64,000 nt of DNA, taken from NCBI RefSeq assembly GCF_042683165.1, contig NZ_JBHUIZ010000003.1:682001-746000 (forward strand), written 5' to 3'. Below, in pieces: positions 8,645-17,005 of this stretch. Each line of letters begins with the position of its first letter. Within the stretch, counting starts at the first letter, position 1. The DNA is from Tigheibacillus halophilus (GTDB lineage Bacteria; Bacillota; Bacilli; Bacillales; Amphibacillaceae). The translations under genes were made by a program, and so were the position numbers. The notes below the pieces were generated by a model. It did no database searches and had not been told where the DNA came from. It saw nothing but the letters and a program-made list of their open reading frames with translations.

Positions 8645-8986
8645 ATGAATAATATACGTGCCAATCGTGTTGCGGAGCAAATGAAAAAGGAACTCGGTGA
8701 TATTTTATCAAAAAAAATAAAAGATCCCAGGGTTGGCTTTGTAACGGTTACGGATGTCGAAGTGACTGGTGATTTGCAGCAGGCAAAAGTGTTTATCTCC
8801 GTTTTAGGAAATGATGAAGAAAAAAAAGAGACATTGCTGGGTCTCGCAAAAGCAAAAGGGTTCATCCGTTCTGAAATTGGTCATCGCATTCGTCTGCGAA
8901 AGACACCAGAGATCACATTTGAATTCGATGAGGCTTTGGAATATGGTAACCGTATTGAAAATCTATTGCGCGATTTAAATAAATAA
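8645..8986 (+). CDS. rbfA: 30S ribosome-binding factor RbfA
   Basis: RbfA is a cold-shock-linked factor for 16S rRNA 5'-end processing and late 30S maturation. The 113-residue sequence shows the family opening RANRVAEQMKKEL and the KH-like core KDPRVGFVTVTDVEVTGDL. Two adjacent ATG codons exist at 8642 and 8645; GAGGTG at 8632-8637 is best spaced for the second. It closes the rimP operon. Confidence 0.95.
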   Translation: MNNIRANRVAEQMKKELGDILSKKIKDPRVGFVTVTDVEVTGDLQQAKVFISVLGNDEEKKETLLGLAKAKGFIRSEIGHRIRLRKTPEITFEFDEALEYGNRIENLLRDLNK

Positions 8987-9178
8987 CAAAAAAGATTGCT
9001 TAAAAAAGTGTCTGGCTCCTTTTGCCGCGTGAGATGCATTCCGGTTTTTAATCAGATCCCGGTTGCTGCAGCAAGGGGCCTGGCTCTTGATTTTGCAGTC
9101 TTTTTTAATTTTTATTCCTTTGTTTTAGATTTGAAAATAAAATCTGATTATGACATGATATGAATTGGAGGAAGCAGC
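8987..9178 (+). repeat. rbfA-truB spacer with two related short motifs
   Basis: Two related blocks, GTGTCTGGCTCCTTTT (9008-9023) and GGGGCCTGGCTCTTGATTTT (9075-9094), share the core CTGGCTC. Short motifs of this kind are often seen in pairs in Bacillaceae intergenic regions, but I cannot test for other genomic copies from this window. No gene is visible. truB in B. subtilis lies close behind rbfA, so this spacer may be a small insertion. Confidence 0.3.
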
Positions 9179-10078
9179 GTGGACGGAATTTTGCCACTAT
9201 GGAAACCCAAAGGGATGACATCCCATGACTGTGTGATGAAAATAAGAAAACTGGCTCAGACAAAAAAAGTTGGTCATACAGGGACACTGGACCCTGAGGT
9301 GGAAGGTGTTCTGCCTATTTGTATCGGCCAAGCGACAAAGATTGTCCCGTTCCTGACAGACACAAGAAAAACCTACATAGCAGAACTTTCTTTGGGAACT
9401 GCAACGGATACTGAAGACAGCCAAGGAGAGGTCATTGCTTTTAAAGAAATGACCCGCCAGTTTTCCTATGATGAAATAGAAAAGACTCTCCAAAAATTCA
9501 AGGGAGAAATCACCCAAATACCTCCTATGTACTCAGCCGTCAAGGTCAATGGCAGAAAATTATATGAATATGCAAGGAACAATATCCCTGTAGAGCGCCC
9601 GAAAAGGAAAGTAAATATTTACGAGTTGCGGCAGATTCTGGATGAAAACATGGATGACCATCATATTTCACTCAAGATCGTTTGCTCCAAGGGGACATAT
9701 ATCAGAACGCTGTGCGTCAATATAGGGGAAGCACTCGGATTTCCCGCTCATATGTCTTCCCTTGTACGGACAAAAACCGGAGCATTTTCTGAGAAAGATA
9801 CTGTACAATTTGATATGCTAGAGAAAGCGGCAGCCGCGAATGAGCTGCAGACAATGCTATTGCCGATTGCAGCTGGTCTGGAGCATTTAGACACGCTTGA
9901 AGCAGATGAAACTATGAGAAAACGGGTGCTTCATGGCCAAAAAATTTCTGAACCAAAGAAAGCAATGCATACTGATCCCTTTAAAATCATGTATGAAAAT
10001 AAGCTCCTGGCTATATACCAAATTCATCCGGAACATGACGATGTAATAAAACCAGTACGTGTTTTTAATGAAAAATGA
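9179..10078 (+). CDS. truB: tRNA pseudouridine(55) synthase TruB
   Basis: TruB isomerises U55 in the T-loop of tRNAs. The 299-residue protein begins DGILPLWKPKGMTSHD, as in the family, and carries HTGTLDPEVEGVLP with catalytic Asp38. The motif YSAVKVNGRKLYEYAR and a C-terminal PUA-like portion follow. It starts at GTG 9179 with TTGGAGGAAGC upstream. Its stop overlaps an ATG that leads into ribF, so the two are probably cotranscribed, as in relatives. Confidence 0.97.
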   Translation: MDGILPLWKPKGMTSHDCVMKIRKLAQTKKVGHTGTLDPEVEGVLPICIGQATKIVPFLTDTRKTYIAELSLGTATDTEDSQGEVIAFKEMTRQFSYDEIEKTLQKFKGEITQIPPMYSAVKVNGRKLYEYARNNIPVERPKRKVNIYELRQILDENMDDHHISLKIVCSKGTYIRTLCVNIGEALGFPAHMSSLVRTKTGAFSEKDTVQFDMLEKAAAANELQTMLLPIAAGLEHLDTLEADETMRKRVLHGQKISEPKKAMHTDPFKIMYENKLLAIYQIHPEHDDVIKPVRVFNEK

Positions 10079-10095
10079 AAGTGCAGGTGTTAGAA

Positions 10096-11037
10096 ATGAG
10101 AACGATTGAATTAACTTATCCACATACTTTGCGCGTGGATGATCTGCCTGAAACAGTCGCGGCAATCGGTTTTTTTGATGGTATACACCAAGGACATCAA
10201 AAGGTGATACAGACTGCGGTGAAGAAAGCCAAAGAAAATAATAGCGAAAGTGCTGTGGTTACTTTCCATCCCCACCCTACAGTCGTCCTAAGGAATGCAA
10301 AAGACGTGAAATACATCACACCACTTCGTGAAAAACAAGCTATTCTGCAAAAAATGAACGTGGACAGGTTATATATCATTACTTTTAATAAGGAATTGTC
10401 CCAGTTATCTCCGCAAGATTTCATTGACCATTTCATCATCGGCCTGCATATCAAGCATTTGGTTGCTGGATTTGATTATACATATGGTCATAAAGGTGCG
10501 GGAAACATGACAGTGATCAAGGATCAAACGAGAGGCTCCTTCGATTACACAGTAATAGATAAGATGGAATTGGATAACGAAAAAATCAGCTCAACAAAAA
10601 TCAGAGAGCTGATGAAAAATGGTGATATTTCAGGCGTGAATAATTTGTTGAATAGACCTTTATCGTTCTTTGGCACTGTGATCGATGGTGAAAAACGGGG
10701 CAGAGAATTAGGTTTTCCAACAGCCAATTTACAGGTCGACCCGAATTTATTATTTCCAAGGACAGGGATTTATGCCGTGAAAGTCATTTATAAAAACGAG
10801 ACTTATGAAGGCATGGCCAGCCTCGGCACAAATCCGACGTTCAGCGACGGTGAGGCTTTATCTTTTGAAGTGAATATATTCGACTACAATAATGATTTGT
10901 ATGGTGAGGAGCTCATCGTGCAATGGCATCAATTTATCCGTGATGAAAAAAAATTCGAATCCGCTGATGCTCTCATAGAGCAGATGAAAGTGGATGAAAA
11001 AAATATTCGCCGGTATTTTAAGCTGCGGGCAGAATAA
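10096..11037 (+). CDS. ribF: Bifunctional riboflavin kinase/FAD synthetase
   Basis: The enzyme phosphorylates riboflavin to FMN and adenylates FMN to FAD. The 313-residue protein has the N-terminal nucleotidyltransferase domain (AIGFFDGIHQGHQKVI, STKIRELMKNG) and the C-terminal flavokinase domain (GRELGFPTANLQVD, FEVNIFDY). ATG 10096 is preferred because CAGGTG lies seven bases upstream and the length fits the 316 residues of B. subtilis RibC. An in-frame ATG at 10075 overlaps the truB stop and would add seven residues. No FMN riboswitch is visible. Confidence 0.95.
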   Translation: MRTIELTYPHTLRVDDLPETVAAIGFFDGIHQGHQKVIQTAVKKAKENNSESAVVTFHPHPTVVLRNAKDVKYITPLREKQAILQKMNVDRLYIITFNKELSQLSPQDFIDHFIIGLHIKHLVAGFDYTYGHKGAGNMTVIKDQTRGSFDYTVIDKMELDNEKISSTKIRELMKNGDISGVNNLLNRPLSFFGTVIDGEKRGRELGFPTANLQVDPNLLFPRTGIYAVKVIYKNETYEGMASLGTNPTFSDGEALSFEVNIFDYNNDLYGEELIVQWHQFIRDEKKFESADALIEQMKVDEKNIRRYFKLRAE

Positions 11038-11043
11038 TAATTA

Positions 11044-11095
11044 CCCCTTTTTGCAGCAGGCAGATTTTATGTTTTAATCTATCTGCCGAAAGGGG
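11044..11095 (+). other. Two-tier hairpin between ribF and rpsO
   Basis: An outer stem CCCCTTT (11044-11050) with AAAGGGG (11089-11095) encloses an inner stem GGCAGAT (11059-11065) with ATCTGCC (11081-11087). It lacks a T-run, so it is not a standard terminator. The remaining bases to 11226 show no gene. Confidence 0.4.
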
Positions 11096-11226
11096 GGGAT
11101 ATCCATATCGACATGGTATCTATTTCTTCTTTTGTGTCTGGTCAAGACAGCATGTTTCATTCAGAGATAATCTTCCTAAGAAGAACCAAATGATTTTCAT
11201 CGGGATGGTTGCGTGAATAATATTGC

Positions 11227-11255
11227 TTGCAATTTACCTTAAAAAGTTGTACGAT
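11227..11255 (+). promoter_or_regulatory. rpsO promoter
   Basis: TTGCAA (11227-11232), a 17-bp spacer and TACGAT (11250-11255). Transcription would begin near 11262, just before the conserved leader. Confidence 0.6.
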
Positions 11256-11257
11256 AA

Positions 11258-11347
11258 ATCACGTAGAACCTTCTCGTGGCAAATTCGTATCTCCGACGAT
11301 TGCTGGGAGGCAGGGGATTAGCAAATAAACAAATGGAGGTATGCCGA
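11258..11347 (+). ncRNA. Putative S15 autoregulatory leader of rpsO
   Basis: The leader contains CACG..CGTG (about 11260-11277) and GCT..AGC (about 11301-11321) pairings, with a G-rich run GGGAGGCAGGGG near the second. The segments resemble the conserved Firmicute rpsO leader, where S15 binds its own mRNA and represses translation. This is from recall of that family plus the visible pairings, not from a covariance search. Confidence 0.5.
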
Positions 11348-11617
11348 ATGGCTATTACAAAAGAACGTAAAAACGAAATCATCAATGAGTTCAAAACACA
11401 TGAAAGTGATACAGGTTCTCCGGAAGTACAGATTGCTGTATTGACTGAAGAAATCACTACTTTGAATGAACATTTGCGCGTTCATAAAAAAGATCACCAT
11501 TCACGCCGCGGTTTGATGAAAATGGTTGGTAAGCGTCGTAACTTGCTTACTTACTTGCGTAATAAAGACGTTGCCCGCTATCGTGAATTGATCAAAAGAC
11601 TCGGTCTGCGCCGATAA
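11348..11617 (+). CDS. rpsO: 30S ribosomal protein S15
   Basis: S15 is a primary binder of the 16S rRNA central domain. The 89-residue sequence is typical: THESDTGSPEVQIAVLTEEI, HKKDHHSRRGLMKMVGKRR and LIKRLGLRR. Start ATG 11348 is preceded by TGGAGGT. It is monocistronic here, with its own promoter, leader and terminator. Confidence 0.98.
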   Translation: MAITKERKNEIINEFKTHESDTGSPEVQIAVLTEEITTLNEHLRVHKKDHHSRRGLMKMVGKRRNLLTYLRNKDVARYRELIKRLGLRR

Positions 11618-11622
11618 ATTAG

Positions 11623-11650
11623 AAAAAGCAGGAGAAATCCTGCTTTTTTT
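11623..11650 (+). terminator. rpsO terminator
   Basis: AAAAAGCAGGA (11623-11633) pairs perfectly with TCCTGCTTTTT (11638-11648), loop GAAA, followed by more T. Confidence 0.9.
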
Positions 11651-11761
11651 GTTTAAACGCAAGGCAGCTAATTGACAATGCCCGCCGAGTATAAACCTGA
11701 TGGATAGGCGTGTGCAGGAGACGTGACAATGATTTCCATGTGGAGGGAATAACCGGCTTCC

Positions 11762-11800
11762 GAGGAGGTGCGGTTCCTTCGACCACCGATGCACTTCTTC
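11762..11800 (+). other. Strong stem-loop in the pnp upstream region
   Basis: GAGGAGGTGC (11762-11771) pairs along all ten positions (two G-U) with GCACTTCTTC (11791-11800), with an inner GGT..ACC pairing. A T-run follows only after eight further bases. It lies upstream of the likely pnp promoter at 11826, so it belongs to read-through or to an earlier promoter. The 274-base gap to pnp contains no gene. Confidence 0.5.
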
Positions 11801-11825
11801 AAAGCAATCTTTTTTCTACATAAAA

Positions 11826-11854
11826 TTTACATTCCTAACAATAAACTATAAAAT
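11826..11854 (+). promoter_or_regulatory. Probable pnp promoter
   Basis: TTTACA (11826-11831), a 17-bp spacer and TAAAAT (11849-11854), 38 bases before the pnp start. Confidence 0.55.
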
Positions 11855-11891
11855 GAAGGATAGGATGTTTCATGAAAGGAGTTTTAAATAG

Positions 11892-14009
11892 ATGTCAGAC
11901 GAAAAGCAAACTTTCTCCACAGAAATAGCCGGGAGAAAATTCACTGTCGAAACAGGAGAACTTGCTAAACAAGCAGGAGGCGCCTGCCTTATCAGATATG
12001 GTGATTCAGCGGTGCTGTCTGTTGCAACAGCTTCCAAAGAGGCGAAAGACCTGCCATTTTTTCCTTTGACGGTGAATTATGAAGAAAGACTTTATGCAGT
12101 AGGGAAAATTCCTGGAGGATTTATTAAACGAGAGGGACGCCCGAGTGAGAAAGCGATCCTTTCTTCCCGATTGATTGACAGGCCAATCAGACCTCTGTTC
12201 CCTGATGGATTCCGCAACGAGGTGCAAGTAATAAGTACGGTGATGAGTGTCGATCAGGATTGCTCCACTGAAATTGCAGCTATGATAGGTTCTTCGATAG
12301 CTTTAAGTATTTCTGATATACCATTTTCAGAACCGATTGCCGGTGTCCATGTAGGACGTGTTAATGGGGAGTTCATTATCAATCCTACGATTGCACAGCA
12401 TGAGGAAAGTGATATAGATTTGACCGTTGCCGGTACAAAAGATGCGATCAATATGGTTGAGGCTGGGGCCGAGGAAGTGCCAGAAGCAGACATGCTGGAA
12501 GCGATCATGTTCGGCCACGAAGAAATCAAACGCCTTATCGCTTTTCAGGATGAAATTGTACAGGCTGTCGGAAAACCAAAGATGGAAGTTTCCCTTTTTG
12601 CTGCTGATGAAGATTTGACGGCGAAAGTAGAGGCGGAAGCCAAAGATAAATTGGTTGAAGCAATTCAAGTAAAAGAAAAACACGCTCGCGATGAAGCGAT
12701 AAAAGCTGTTAAAAATGCAGTACTTGAGAAATATGAAAATGAAGACGAACAGGTAGTCAAGTTAATTGGAAACATTTTGGACAAACTTGTCAAAGCTGAA
12801 GTAAGACGCTTGATCACAAAAGAAAAAGTACGTCCGGACGGTCGTAAAATTGATGAAATACGGCCATTGTCTTCACGTGTGGGAATCCTGCCAAGAACAC
12901 ATGGTTCAGGTTTATTCACCCGGGGGCAAACCCAGGCTTTGAGTATCTGTACACTCGGTGCACTTGGTGATGTACAAATATTAGACGGTTTGGATTTGGA
13001 AGAATCTAAACGGTTCATGCATCATTATAATTTTCCGCAATACAGTGTCGGTGAAACCGGGCCGATGCGCGGGCCGGGACGCAGGGAAATCGGCCATGGC
13101 GCATTAGGAGAACGTGCGCTTGAAAAAGTTGTTCCGTCCGAAAAGGCCTTCCCTTATACTATCCGTCTTGTCTCGGAAGTGCTCGAATCCAATGGTTCAA
13201 CTTCTCAGGCCAGCATTTGCGCAAGCACATTGGCAATGATGGACGCAGGTATTCCTATTAAAGCGCCTGTCGCAGGGATTGCAATGGGGCTGGTCAAATC
13301 AGGTGAAGATTACACGATTTTGACCGATATCCAAGGAATGGAAGATGCCCTCGGAGATATGGATTTCAAAGTCGCCGGTACAGCTAAAGGTGTCACAGCA
13401 TTGCAAATGGATATAAAAATCGATGGATTATCCCGTGAAATCCTGGAAGAAGCATTAAGCCAAGCTAAAAAAGGCCGTATGCAGATACTGGATTCCATGC
13501 TGCAGACTTTGGAAAAACCAAGAACAGAGTTATCTGCATATGCTCCTAAGATTTTAACAATGCACATCAATCCGGATAAAATTCGGGATGTCATTGGTCC
13601 GAGCGGTAAGCAAATCAATAAGATAATCGATGAAACAGGTGTTAAAATCGATATTGAACAAAATGGTGATGTGTTCATTTCCTCAACAGATACGGTTATG
13701 AACAATAAAGCAAAAGAAATCATCGAGGACATAGTCCGTGAAGTAGAAGTTGGAGAAATATTCATGGGTACCGTGAAGCGGATTGAAAAATTTGGCGCTT
13801 TTGTCGAATTGTTCAAAGGAAAAGATGGACTTGTCCATATTTCCGAACTACAAGAAGAACGTACAAACAAAGTGGAGGATGTCGTCAAAATCGGGGATGA
13901 AATTCTTGTGAAAGTGAAAGAAATCGACCGTCAAGGACGAATCAACTTGTCAAGAAAAGCCGCTTTGAAAGATGAACAAGCCGCTAAAGAAAAATCTACA
14001 CAGGCGTGA
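11892..14009 (+). CDS. pnp: Polyribonucleotide nucleotidyltransferase (PNPase)
   Basis: PNPase degrades RNA 3' to 5' by phosphorolysis and is part of the RNA-decay machinery with RNase Y. The 705-residue product has two RNase PH cores separated by a helical linker, with RGQTQALSICTLG and GPGRREIGHGALGERAL in the second, catalytic core. KH (IRDVIGPSGKQINKIIDETG) and S1 (EIFMGTVKRIEKFGAFVEL) domains follow. The start ATG 11892 has AAAGGAG upstream. A terminator follows. The RNase Y gene, its functional partner, lies at 40468 in this window. Confidence 0.98.
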   Translation: MSDEKQTFSTEIAGRKFTVETGELAKQAGGACLIRYGDSAVLSVATASKEAKDLPFFPLTVNYEERLYAVGKIPGGFIKREGRPSEKAILSSRLIDRPIRPLFPDGFRNEVQVISTVMSVDQDCSTEIAAMIGSSIALSISDIPFSEPIAGVHVGRVNGEFIINPTIAQHEESDIDLTVAGTKDAINMVEAGAEEVPEADMLEAIMFGHEEIKRLIAFQDEIVQAVGKPKMEVSLFAADEDLTAKVEAEAKDKLVEAIQVKEKHARDEAIKAVKNAVLEKYENEDEQVVKLIGNILDKLVKAEVRRLITKEKVRPDGRKIDEIRPLSSRVGILPRTHGSGLFTRGQTQALSICTLGALGDVQILDGLDLEESKRFMHHYNFPQYSVGETGPMRGPGRREIGHGALGERALEKVVPSEKAFPYTIRLVSEVLESNGSTSQASICASTLAMMDAGIPIKAPVAGIAMGLVKSGEDYTILTDIQGMEDALGDMDFKVAGTAKGVTALQMDIKIDGLSREILEEALSQAKKGRMQILDSMLQTLEKPRTELSAYAPKILTMHINPDKIRDVIGPSGKQINKIIDETGVKIDIEQNGDVFISSTDTVMNNKAKEIIEDIVREVEVGEIFMGTVKRIEKFGAFVELFKGKDGLVHISELQEERTNKVEDVVKIGDEILVKVKEIDRQGRINLSRKAALKDEQAAKEKSTQA

Positions 14010-14014
14010 AAGAT

Positions 14015-14047
14015 AAGAAGCTGGTAAACATTCCAGTTTCTTTTTTT
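14015..14047 (+). terminator. pnp terminator
   Basis: AAGAAGCTGG (14015-14024) pairs with CCAGTTTCTT (14033-14042, one G-U), followed by T7. Confidence 0.85.
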
Positions 14048-14240
14048 ATGGCCGCTTTTAAATACTCAGTTGATGTCAATCGGGATAAAATAGTATGGCA
14101 GGATCAAGAGGGGATTTTTCGAGTTAATTAATATTATGATATTTTCGTTTTAGCATATTGTTCTGTTCACTGCTTCATACCTGAATAAAGCATAACCAAG
14201 ATGTTGCATTCATATATTTGAGTCAGGGAGGGACAGGCAT

Positions 14241-15191
14241 ATGCATCATTTTATGAAATATATCCATATCATTATTTTCGTATTCTTAGTAATCACCACC
14301 TGGAATAACTCATACAACCCTTTTCTTGATGATAGCAGTAAACAGCAGGAATGGATGGAGACAATTAAACAGGAGGATCCGCTATATCAAGAAATTAAAT
14401 CAAGAAGTGAACAATATAACAAGCCGCCACAGGATGCTTACATTGACAGGGTTTGGAAAAAAACGCCTGGCCGCAATGGTTTGAAAGTGAATATAGGAAA
14501 GTCTTATGAAGAGATGAAAGAAAATCAGGAGTTCGATGAAAATAAGCTGGTGTTTGACCAAGTCAAACCAAAAGTTTCATTGGAAAGTCTCCCGGCATCT
14601 CCGATTTACAGGGGTCATCCGGAGAAAAACATGGTCGCACTGATGATCAATGTTTCGTGGGGGACGGAGTATATACCGGACATATTGAAAATCCTAAAGA
14701 AAAATAACGTAAGAGCAACTTTCTTTTTAGAAGGGAAATGGGCTAAGGAACATGCTGAATACACGAAAATGATTGCAAAAGAGGGGCACTTGATAGGGAA
14801 TCATGCATATAACCACCCCAATATGGCAAGGATGACCAATCAGCAAATCACAGATCAAATCGCAAAGACCAATGAAATCATTGAAGCGATCACAGAACAA
14901 AAACCTGCTTACTTCGCCCCTCCGAGCGGAAGTTTTTCGGACCAAGTGGTCGACATCGCCGATCACCTCCAGATGGAAACGATCCTGTGGACGGTTGATA
15001 CGATTGATTGGAAGAAACCTTCTGTTTCTGTTATGATGAATCGAGTGATGACGAATATACACCCGGGAGCAACTATTTTGATGCATCCGACTCCGTCCGT
15101 TGCCAGAGGGTTGGATTCATTGATCAAATCGATTAAATCAAAGGATTATAAGTTGGGAACACTTGACAAACTATTAAGTACGGAACGGTAA
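14241..15191 (+). CDS. ylxY: YlxY-type polysaccharide deacetylase-fold protein
   Basis: A 316-residue secreted or membrane-anchored protein with an N-terminal hydrophobic segment (about residues 5-22) and a NodB fold (about 130-310). NodB enzymes remove acetyl groups from chitin-like or wall polymers using a TFDDGP motif. Here that motif reads MINVSWG, so the base and metal-binding aspartates are replaced by Asn137 and Val138. The HxxxHP motif survives (H188, H192), as does LMHPT; the usual RPP motif reads APPSG. The start ATG 14241 has GGGAGG upstream. Position after pnp and before mlpA is as in B. subtilis. It may have lost classical deacetylase chemistry, as I recall for the YlxY group. 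Confidence 0.85.
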   Translation: MHHFMKYIHIIIFVFLVITTWNNSYNPFLDDSSKQQEWMETIKQEDPLYQEIKSRSEQYNKPPQDAYIDRVWKKTPGRNGLKVNIGKSYEEMKENQEFDENKLVFDQVKPKVSLESLPASPIYRGHPEKNMVALMINVSWGTEYIPDILKILKKNNVRATFFLEGKWAKEHAEYTKMIAKEGHLIGNHAYNHPNMARMTNQQITDQIAKTNEIIEAITEQKPAYFAPPSGSFSDQVVDIADHLQMETILWTVDTIDWKKPSVSVMMNRVMTNIHPGATILMHPTPSVARGLDSLIKSIKSKDYKLGTLDKLLSTER

Positions 15192-15219
15192 GTGAGACAC
15201 ACTTCTAGGAGGTTACACT

Positions 15220-16440
15220 GTGGTAGAGAGACATCAATGTAAAAATGGCGTCCGAGTAGTTTTAGAACCAATAAAATCAGTCCGATCTGTGACGATCGGG
15301 ATATGGGTTTTGACCGGGTCCATTAACGAAAACGAACGAAATAATGGCATTTCACATTTTTTAGAACATATGTTTTTTAAAGGGACGAAAACGCGCAGCC
15401 CCCAGGACATTGCCGAGGCGTTTGATTCGATCGGCGGGCAGGTGAATGCATTCACCTCCAAAGAATATACTTGCTTTTACGCCAGGGTGTTGGACACACA
15501 TAAAGAATATGCGCTTGAAATTCTTTCAGATATGTTTTTTAACTCGACTTTTGATGAGGCTGAAATGGAACGTGAGAAAAAAGTCGTATCCGAAGAAATT
15601 AAAATGTATGAAGATACACCGGATGATATAGTTCATGATCTGTTAGCAAGGGCTTCATATGGTCAGCATGCATTAGGCTATCCGATATTGGGTACAGATG
15701 AACACCTGCAGACATTCAATCCGGACACATTGCATGCTTATGTTCATAATAATTATAAACCAGAGAATATAGTTGTATCAGTAGCCGGCAATGTGCCTGC
15801 TGCATTTATAAACGATATTGACAATTATTTTGGCAGCTATCAATATGAAGGTGAACGGCACATTGTGGAAAAACCGGCTTTTATCGCTGACAGGATCAGT
15901 CGCGTAAAAGAAACGGAACAGGCTCATCTTTGTCTGGGTTACCCAGGACTGGCTGTAGATGCTGATAATATGTACAGTCTGATCATTGCTAACAATGTGC
16001 TGGGAGGAAGCATGAGCTCCAGACTTTTCCAAGATGTCAGAGAGAAACAGGGATTAGCGTATTCTGTGTTCTCTTATCATTCATCCTTTTTGAATAGCGG
16101 GTTGCTCACTATTTATGCCGGAACTGGAAAAAATCAGCTTTCAAAGTTGCGAACGACTGTCGCGGACACCATTGCTTCATTGGCAGAAAATGGACTGACG
16201 GACAAAGAACTGAAGAACAGCAAGGAGCAATTGAAAGGTGGTATGATGCTCAGTATGGAAAGTACCAATAGCCATATGAGCCGAAACGCAAAAAACGAAT
16301 TGCTTCTCAATAAACATCAGACACTTGATGACATGATCGCTGAAATAGACGCAGTGACGCACGAGAGTATAAAAAATGTACTGGCAGAAGTATTTTCAAG
16401 TGAATATTCTGAAGCGTTGATCGCGCCTGATAATCAGTGA
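15220..16440 (+). CDS. mlpA: M16-family zinc protease MlpA
   Basis: A 406-residue insulinase/mitochondrial-processing-peptidase-like protease. The inverted zinc motif HFLEHMFFKGT (HxxEH) and the downstream glutamate region are present near residues 45-60, so it should be catalytic. The second M16 half contains the GGSMSSRLFQDVREKQGLAYSV motif. B. subtilis MlpA (YmxG) affects extracellular protease production. The start is GTG 15220 with TAGGAGGTT upstream. Its terminator begins one base before the stop codon. Confidence 0.93.
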   Translation: MVERHQCKNGVRVVLEPIKSVRSVTIGIWVLTGSINENERNNGISHFLEHMFFKGTKTRSPQDIAEAFDSIGGQVNAFTSKEYTCFYARVLDTHKEYALEILSDMFFNSTFDEAEMEREKKVVSEEIKMYEDTPDDIVHDLLARASYGQHALGYPILGTDEHLQTFNPDTLHAYVHNNYKPENIVVSVAGNVPAAFINDIDNYFGSYQYEGERHIVEKPAFIADRISRVKETEQAHLCLGYPGLAVDADNMYSLIIANNVLGGSMSSRLFQDVREKQGLAYSVFSYHSSFLNSGLLTIYAGTGKNQLSKLRTTVADTIASLAENGLTDKELKNSKEQLKGGMMLSMESTNSHMSRNAKNELLLNKHQTLDDMIAEIDAVTHESIKNVLAEVFSSEYSEALIAPDNQ

Positions 16441-16462
16441 CCCCGTCCGGGTCACTTTTTTT
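16437..16462 (+). terminator. mlpA terminator overlapping the stop codon
   Basis: GTGACCC (16437-16443) pairs with GGGTCAC (16449-16455), then T7. The left arm includes the TGA stop codon of mlpA. Confidence 0.85.
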
Positions 16463-16614
16463 GCGTATGAAAATATAACATACCTCGCTTTGCAGTATAG
16501 CAGCTATTCATAGCCCCTTTAGCAAATATCGGTTTTCTAAGATTATGGATCATACATGCCTCCCCTTTTGCGCGCATACAATATACAAAGTGTACTGTTA
16601 GAAGGAGGACATAT

Positions 16615-16848
16615 ATGCGTTACAATGAAATCAGCGGTAAAGAAATAGTCAATGTTTCCCAAGGAATGAGGCTCGGTGTATTGGGACAGACGGATTTGGA
16701 AATAGACCCCAGTACAGGTCAGATCAAAGCTTTCATTGTACCCAGTTATAAATGGTTCGGCTTAAAAAAAGAAGGAGAAGAAGTTAAAATTCATTGGGAG
16801 GACATCAAAAAAATCGGGGAAGACATGATCATGGTGGAAATGGAATAA
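16615..16848 (+). CDS. ymxH: YlmC/YmxH-family PRC-barrel sporulation protein
   Basis: A 77-residue protein of the YlmC/YmxH family with the PRC-barrel core GMRLGVLGQTDLEIDPSTGQIKAFIVPS. Its role is unknown; the family is common in spore formers. It starts at ATG 16615 after AGAAGGAGGAC. It stands alone between two terminators, and a CATACAAT element at about 16576 resembles a sporulation sigma -10 site, though no clear -35 was found. Confidence 0.85.
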   Translation: MRYNEISGKEIVNVSQGMRLGVLGQTDLEIDPSTGQIKAFIVPSYKWFGLKKEGEEVKIHWEDIKKIGEDMIMVEME

Positions 16849-16857
16849 AAGCACGTG

Positions 16858-16890
16858 GTGACCGGCAGATTATTGCCGGCACTTTTTTTT
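16858..16890 (+). terminator. ymxH terminator
   Basis: CCGGCA (16862-16867) pairs with TGCCGG (16874-16879), extended by GTG/CAC around a bulge, then T8. Confidence 0.85.
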
Positions 16891-16924
16891 CGCCTGTCAA
16901 AGTAACAGTGTGGAAAATGGAAGC

Positions 16925-16951
16925 ACTCTCTGGGTGATTTTTCATAAGCTA
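16925..16951 (+). promoter_or_regulatory. Sigma-K-like promoter of dpaA-dpaB
   Basis: A perfect CATAnnnTA -10 (CATAAGCTA, 16943-16951) lies 16 bases after an AC -35 element (16925-16926), matching the mother-cell sigma-K pattern. B. subtilis dpaAB (spoVF) is transcribed by sigma-K, which agrees. No sigma-A promoter was seen. Confidence 0.65.
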
Positions 16952-17005
16952 TAAGGAAACGTACTGAAAACACTTATATTCAGGCTTAGCATGGAGGTGT
17001 GAGTC

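Noticed and set aside
11672..11695. TTGACA and TATAAA as an upstream pnp promoter
   Set aside because: The hexamers are only 12 bases apart, too close for sigma-A.
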